Shown piece by piece: positions 59,262 through 64,000 of a stretch of 64,000 nt of DNA (positions are counted from its first letter, which is position 1; every line of letters begins with the position of its first letter). A model generated the notes under the pieces. The model was not told where the DNA came from and did not search any database. It was given only the letters and a program-made list of their open reading frames with translations. The stretch covers positions 1,178,001 to 1,242,000 of the forward strand of contig JAHDVF020001229.1 in assembly GCA_022606425.2 (NCBI GenBank), written 5' to 3'. The translations under genes and the position numbers were made by a program. Source of the DNA: Lepidostoma basale (lineage: Eukaryota; Arthropoda; Insecta; Trichoptera; Lepidostomatidae).

Positions 59262-59300
59262 AACTAACTAACTAACTAAGTCTAACCATCACACCGTACA
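59262..59300 (-). pseudogene. L1f tail remnant
   Basis: CTAACTAACTAACTAAGTCTAACCATCACACCGTAC: tail and last ~15 bp only. Confidence 0.55.
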
Positions 59301-59392
59301 TAAAAAGGTCTCGATTTGATCATCTTAGTTGAAATATGAGGCACCGAATATTCACTATTTGAAAGAAACATTTTACTTATATTTCATAATAA

Positions 59393-59760
59393 TTCTTCTT
59401 CTTCTTCCTCAGCCTATTCCCGTCCACCCCAGTACAAAGGCCTCATCCATTCGCTTCCATGTCATTCTCTCTTATGCAAACTGTATCCAGGTTATTCCGA
59501 AGTGTCTGTTCAGATCATCCTTCCACCGTAGTTGGGGTCGCCCTGCACTTCTCTTTGCCGTTCACGGTCTCCAAGTCAGCAGTCTTCTTGTCCATTTTTC
59601 ATCTGAGCTTCTGGCTACGTGACCTGCCCACTGCCATTTTATAGTCGCCACCCGGTGGATGATGTCAGTGACCTTTGTTATTTCTCTCACCGTATCGTTT
59701 CTGACTCTGTCTTTTAGGCTTATTCCTAACATGGCTCTTTCCATAGATTCATAATAATTA
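59393..59760 (-). pseudogene. LINE C-terminal region with GAA-type tail
   Basis: Minus frames: MERAMLGISLKDRVRNDTVREITKVTDIIHRVATIKWQWAGHVARSSDEKWTRRLLTWRP (59580-59745), then RTVNGKEKCRATPTTVEG... and the 3' UTR with AGGCCTTTGTACTGGGGTGG and GAATAGGCTGAGGAAGAAG. Same general family as 18550-18965. Confidence 0.8.
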
Positions 59761-59819
59761 TTGTATATCAAATTAAACGAACTAACTCTATGTACCTTCA
59801 AGAATATCACGCTTCCCTC

Positions 59820-60030
59820 GGCGAACTCCTCGGAAATATTGAGATTATATAGAGTACAAATTTTGTCGATCAGCTTAGAATGGAATGGTCATAAATGATT
59901 TTAGGTCTCAGCTGAAAATATATCGTTCACTTTCATACCCAAGTTAATCAATTTTTATTTTCTTTATTACTGTCTATTAGATTTGTAATATTAAATGCTG
60001 CCTTAATTTTACATTTAAATAGCCCACGAA
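59820..60030. other. Stretch without recognised features
   Basis: No gene or repeat identified. Confidence 0.3.
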
Positions 60031-60275
60031 GTGATTCTTTAGAGTATCGAATGAAAATATAAGAACTGAATGCAGTGTGAATGAAAGTGTTATGAACAAA
60101 ATTATGAAAGAAACTTTAAGATGGTTTGGACACTGGGAATAAATTAATGATGAAAGAATGTTAAAAATATATATACGAGTATGCAAACGATGTTAATGGA
60201 ACTAGAAATAGAGGAAGACCGAGGAAAACTTGGCACTATCAAATAAATCAAATATTGAATGTAGAAAGGTGATCT
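60030..60275 (+). pseudogene. L1f LINE internal fragment
   Basis: RVSNENIRTECSVNESVMNKIMKETLRWFGHWE.INDERML...YANDVNGTRNRGRPRKTWHYQINQILNV; truncated at both ends. The long minus-strand frame here is its shadow. Confidence 0.7.
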
Positions 60276-60339
60276 TTTACTTTTTAAATCAATTGTATTA
60301 GAATTTATTCTACAATCTTCAATATGAGCAGATAATAGC

Positions 60340-60725
60340 TCATTATAATCGTGCTAGAGGGTGTTGGTCTTTTTGTCCCTGATAGATTTCTCCGACAGCG
60401 ACAGCACATATTGTTTTACCAACCGGCCACCAGAACCAATCTGCCTCTGGTGACACCGGTGGGAAGAGCAATTAGTCTGCTGAACGCGGTCTCCTCGGAG
60501 ATCGACGTCTTTATATTAGTGAAGGTACGTTCAGGGGACAAATACTCTTGACTTTAGAAAGTATGTTGTCTTCCTAATGTCGAACCATCTCTAATGCGTT
60601 CCTGGTACTTTGTTGTATTTTTATAATATTTTACCTGTACTCAATAGATGCCTTAAACATTTTCCTGTTTGTAATGTCTTTTGAGTTAATAAACTGATTT
60701 GATTTGATTTGATTTGATTTGATTA
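60340..60725 (+). pseudogene. Jockey-type LINE C terminus, 3' UTR and TTTGA tail
   Basis: Plus frame 60351-60551: MLEGVGLFVPDRFLRQRQHILFYQPATRTNLPL...VGRAISLLNAVSSEIDVFILVKVRSGDKYS then stop, the full normal C terminus of this family. It shows that the stop at 22456 is a nonsense change. 3' UTR 60552-60696 and (ATTTG)n 60697-60725. 5' truncated at about 60345. Confidence 0.85.
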
Positions 60726-60729
60726 TTAT

Positions 60730-61110
60730 GAAGAAGTAATACAGTCGTGCCCAGACTCGAATTCAAGTTTCCTGGATCATGAGCCAAGCGTTATGTGCCC
60801 TAGACCACTACCTTATTAAGTACATGTAACATATGTAGATATATTCGTCAGATTGATCCAATTTCCGTTGGATATATGCGCAATAGAAAAAAATATCTTC
60901 ACACTCTTTTAAAACGTTTTGCCCAAATATATAAGATTATTTTTTTAAGACATACTCGTATAATAATTTTTCAAACTGTAACGATTTCGTATTTTTCTAT
61001 CTAGATGTTAATTTTAAATTCCATAACATGGGCACTATTATAAAATATTTTTGAATGTTTATTTATACTTGTATACGAATACTGGATTTCACCCATTGCG
61101 GGTTGTCAAT
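60730..61110. other. Stretch without recognised features
   Basis: CCCATTGCGGGTTG at 61092 is shared with 17300. Otherwise nothing. Confidence 0.35.
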
Positions 61111-61113
61111 TCA

Positions 61114-61761
61114 TGATTTAATTGTATCTCAATAGAAACGAAGATGCAAATTGGCAACTGAATATGGTTGATCAAGGTGTTTACATGACCTGTCATTGGT
61201 TGGGTTAAGTGCACACTTTATGTAATAACAACATTCCCCCTTCCACCTTTCTTATGACCATGTCTGACAATTTTTTGGAAGTTGTATATATGTTAAAGTA
61301 CGACGGCAGAAGTCACATGTTAGTTTCAATGCGCCATCTATGAAGATTTTGATTATATATGTTAATCTTTTAAGATTAATCTATATAATCTACATACTAA
61401 CGCCATCTATGGAGATTCATGTTTATTAAGCATTACGCAGAACATCTTTTTAACACAATGTGAGAGGCTACCCGCCTATTAGCACATTGTTAGAAGCCGC
61501 CTGGAGATGTCACTCCTATCTATATGCCAAACTTAAACCAGATATGTATTACAATATATTTTAATTGTACTTTAACATATATACAACTTCCAAAAATTTG
61601 TCAGACATGGTCATAAGAAAGGTGGAAGGGGGAATGTTGTAATTACATAAAGTGTGCACTTAACCCAACCAATGACAGGTCATAATTTCTGTAAACACGT
61701 TGATCAACCATATTCAGTTGCCAATTTGCATCTTCGTTTCTATTGAGATACAATTAAATCA
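61114..61761. mobile_element. Longest foldback of the TTGTATCTC family
   Basis: Arms of about 185 bp: GATTTAATTGTATCTCAATA...ATATGTTAAAGTAC (61114-61302) and its complement (61565-61761). The ~260 bp core has GCGCCATCTATGAAGATTTT, AATCTTTTAAGATTAATCTA, ACTAACGCCATCTATGGAGA and GAGGCTACCCGCCTATTAGC. Arms differ from each other by only a few bases, so it is the youngest copy here. No coding sequence. Confidence 0.75.
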
Positions 61762-62059
61762 CTATTATAAAATTTCAGATAACTCGAAACCTTTCTCTTC
61801 TGTTCCTCCACATCGCGTTACTATGTGATCGGTATGCTGCATCCATAATAAGATCAAATCGAACGGTCCAGGCCTCTCCTCGGGCAAATATTATTACTCC
61901 GGCAGTACCTGCACCTACGGGAATATTCGTTTAAAATAGAAATAATTCCAAGCGATATCTCTGTGATCTTCGTGAAGTACGCGCTGATGCACAATGCTCT
62001 TGAATAATATCCCAGATTATTCGATGCAATATTTTATATATTAAATAAATAAAAGTATA

Positions 62060-62135
62060 AAAAGTAAATAAACACAAAAGTCCGGATCGTCCATGTCAAC
62101 ATGTGCAACATCGAAAAAAACATTATGTGTTATTA

Positions 62136-62140
<5 letters not shown>
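62060..62140. mobile_element. Chimeric-element leader, interrupted by a LINE
   Basis: AACACAAAAGTCCGGATCGTCCATG...GTGTTATTACATTA equals 25115-25185. The continuation (GCTAAATTA...AACGGTGG) is found at 63033, on the far side of an inserted LINE. Confidence 0.6.
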
Positions 62141-62166
<26 letters not shown>

Positions 62167-63032
62167 TTGTTGAAAAAACTCCTTACATCATTACAGCGCA
62201 AGCCAAATCGATGTAAAGGGTGAAAAAAAAGAATATCAAAGGAAATATACATAGAACCTTATGAATAGGAAAAGCCAGTTATCTGCTTGCTGCCTTTATC
62301 ATAAGGGCATTTACGAATTCGCCATAATTGCATCCAAAGAGGTCTATCTCTTCTGCAACCTCATTTAAGAGACGAATCGCCTTCAATACAGGAGAACTTC
62401 GAAGGGCCTCTGTGCGGCAATTTGGGGCATAAAATAATATATGCCCCCTTGCTCTGCTATAACTATGGGGAACGTACAGATTTAGCTCTCTCAGCACTCC
62501 TGGATTGAAAACACCTCCGGATAATAGCTTAAAAAAATGCTTTCCCAGAAAGATCATTCGACGAGCTTCAAGAGTGTTGAAACCCAACACTCCTGAGAGA
62601 AACAGTGAGGGGTACATAAAAGGATAACAGTTATACTCCCTGAGGTATAAGTACCTTAAAAATCGTTTCTGGATCCTTTCCAGCTCCAAGATGACTGTTC
62701 TTTCTCTGGGGTCCCAAATGATAGAGCAGTACTCCAAGTTACTGCGAACCAGCGCTTCATACAGTCGACGGATCGCCGTTGTGTTTGAAAAAGATCTTGC
62801 GTTCCGTAAAACAAAACCAAGCATTTTGTTGGCTCGCATGATTATGTTAGATAGATGTATTTTAAATGTGAAGTTGGACTCAAACGTGATACCCAGATCC
62901 TTAATATGATCAACACGCTGTAAATAGGTATTGTTCATCTGGTATGGGAATAATTGAGTATTTCCAGATCGAGTATATGTAATTACAGAGCACTTTGGTA
63001 TACTAAATGGCAAGTTGTTGTCATCCGCTGCT
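62141..63032 (-). pseudogene. Jockey-type LINE, longest open C-terminal copy, (ATT)n tail
   Basis: Minus frame 62279-63032, ~250 codons without a stop: AADDNKLPFSIPKCSVITYTR, DHIKDLGITFESNFTFKIHLSNI, ANKMLGFVLRNARSF, LYEALVRSNLEYCSIIWDPRE, IQKRFLRYLYLREYNCYPFMYPSLFLSGVLGFNTLEARRMIFLGKHFFKLLSGG, ELNLYVPHSYSRARGHILFYAPNCRTEA, KAIRLLNEVAEEIDLFGCNYGEFVNALM. This is the reverse-transcriptase thumb and C terminus of a Jockey-superfamily LINE; palm and YADD are upstream and absent. The 3' UTR ends ACATCGATTTGGCTTGCGCTG...AACAAAATAATAAT with (ATT)n to 62140. A 5'-truncated insertion into the chimeric element. The absence of stops suggests it is young. Confidence 0.9.
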
Positions 63033-63360
63033 AAATTATAAAAACGGTGGACACGTGGAACATAAATTTAATAAACAATATGTGCACCATCTAAAAATAA
63101 CATTTTGTGTTAAATTATTTTTATTTTATTGTTTAATTTTATATCATTGTATTTTATATTATTTGTTTTAGATTTATTTTGTGGGTGTTGGAATATCGAA
63201 GTATTGGTGGCGATGAGGTTCGCAACCCATCACACCGCGTCTCCCGCGGGGCGAAAAGAGAAGGATGGAGTGCCGCATCAGTAAAAGTGTGACAGTCCAT
63301 TCTTTCTGCCTACCCTTTCGAGGAGACGGCGTGATGGTTAGTTAGTTAGTTAGTTAGTTA
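63033..63360 (+). mobile_element. Short chimeric element: leader plus L1f 3' end and TTAG tail
   Basis: Leader GTGCACCATCTAAAAATAAC...GATTTATTTTGTGGGTGTTG, GGCGATGAGGTTCGCAACCC, CGGGGCGAAAAGAGAAGG, GCCGCATCAGTAAAAGTGTG, then directly L1f 3' end CCATTCTTTCTGCCTACCCT...GACGGCGTGATGG and (TTAG)n to 63360. Same junction as 24816-25260 in opposite orientation. Confidence 0.7.
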
Positions 63361-63404
63361 TAAAAAGTATAAACGTAATTTAAAAATATTTTTTAAACAT
63401 AAAT

Positions 63405-63730
63405 ATCTAACCATCACTCCGTCTCTCCGAAGAAGTAAGCAGAACGAATGGACAACTACACCGTTTTTCCTGGCATAGTTATCGTGTTCCTTAACATTTA
63501 TACCTAGTGTCATGCACGCAGGTTGATTTTTCCGATTCCTCACGTGGCCAACGTTTAATACTTGATTGGTTTGATCGTGCCACATTTTCCATTTTCTGTC
63601 TTCTTCTATTTTTTGTTCCGTTTACATTTATAACACAATCTTTATTATTCTTCCTTCATTCATTTTTTCCATGTGTCCAAACCGTATATAATAAATAACC
63701 CTTTCATTAATTTGTGTATAAAACATTTTT
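63405..63730 (-). pseudogene. L1f LINE 3' fragment
   Basis: 3' end CTAACCATCACTCCGTCTCT, then minus blocks MTLGINVKE, NRKNQPACM, MWHDQTNQVLNVGHV, NGTKNRRRQKM, FGHMEKMNEGRI; ends near 63730 at the next foldback arm. Confidence 0.7.
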
Positions 63731-63736
63731 CTGATT

Positions 63737-63858
63737 AATCGTATCTCAATAGAGACGAAGATGTAATATTTTTTTGGAAACAGAATATAGTAGTCGAGGC
63801 GTTTACAGTCAGTACACATGACCTGTCGTTGATTGGGTTAAGCGATCACTTTATGTTA
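63737..63858 (+). mobile_element. Single arm of the TTGTATCTC foldback family
   Basis: TAATCGTATCTCAATAGAGA...GTCGAGGCGTTTACAG...GGGTTAAGCGATCACTTTAT, then joined directly to an L1f piece. Confidence 0.65.
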
Positions 63859-63935
63859 ACGATGTAAATGGAACCAGAAATAGAGGAAGACCGAGGAAAA
63901 CGTGTCACGATAAAATAAATCAATAATTGATGGCG
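63857..63935 (+). pseudogene. L1f LINE small internal fragment
   Basis: NDVNGTRNRGRPRKTCHDKINQ; both ends missing. The 5' junction coincides with the end of the foldback arm. Confidence 0.65.
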
Positions 63936-64000
63936 CTAGTGTAGATTTGACCTACAAAATGTAAAGTTATTTAAAAATAGTGGCATATATACAAATTCCA

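Overview
This window looks like AT-rich, gene-poor nuclear DNA of an animal, most likely an insect. I suspect a moth or butterfly, but that is inference: no host gene or rRNA is present to place it. There is no operon structure and no convincing intact host gene. Nearly every long open frame is a decayed retrotransposon piece or the antisense shadow of one.

The bulk of the recognisable sequence is non-LTR retrotransposon debris. (1) An RTE/CR1-like LINE, called L1f here, ends in a conserved ~60 bp 3' end plus a (TTAG)n, (GTT)n or (GTTT)n tail and is present in more than 25 pieces (best at 34838-35690, 12370-13180, 45411-46075 and 56455-57243). (2) A Jockey-type LINE has a (TTTGA)n tail (21845-22760, 54139-54600, 60340-60725, and a 3' UTR piece at 9520-9660). 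(3) A second Jockey-type LINE has an (ATT)n tail (62140-63032). (4) Several LINE 3' ends carry (GAA)n tails. (5) An L2/CR1-like 3' end lies at 20735-21015. tRNA-derived SINEs lie at 54713-54985, 49645-49872, 51705-51900, 44925-45070 and 28888-29010. The first shares its 3' tail with LINE (3), which suggests a SINE/LINE partnership. A short chimeric element joins a leader of unknown origin directly to the L1f 3' end, in five copies.

The most interesting layer is RNA-level. About thirty places, in roughly ten sequence-unrelated repeat families, carry the hammerhead self-cleaving ribozyme architecture: CUGANGA, a short perfect stem II, GAAAC, a self-complementary 6-8 nt helix III, then the cleavage nucleotide. 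About eleven keep an intact core. The best, at 37570-37630, also has a two-part helix I with an internal loop. Helix III is minimal, as in the hammerheads known from Penelope-like elements and retrozymes. In this window the motifs usually come as opposed (inverted) pairs inside foldback elements, and I see no associated reverse transcriptase.

Other structure: an unrelated foldback family (terminal arm motif TTGTATCTCAATAGAGACGA) in eight places; two candidate piggyBac-like TTAA MITEs and one TIR MITE abutting one of them; a perfect 86 bp palindrome (3426-3511); a 10-copy ~19 bp minisatellite (19501-19687); ~127 bp and ~183 bp tandem repeats (13983-14720); a long (AT)n tract (25529-25710); several unexplained GC-rich islets; and many nested insertions giving relative ages.
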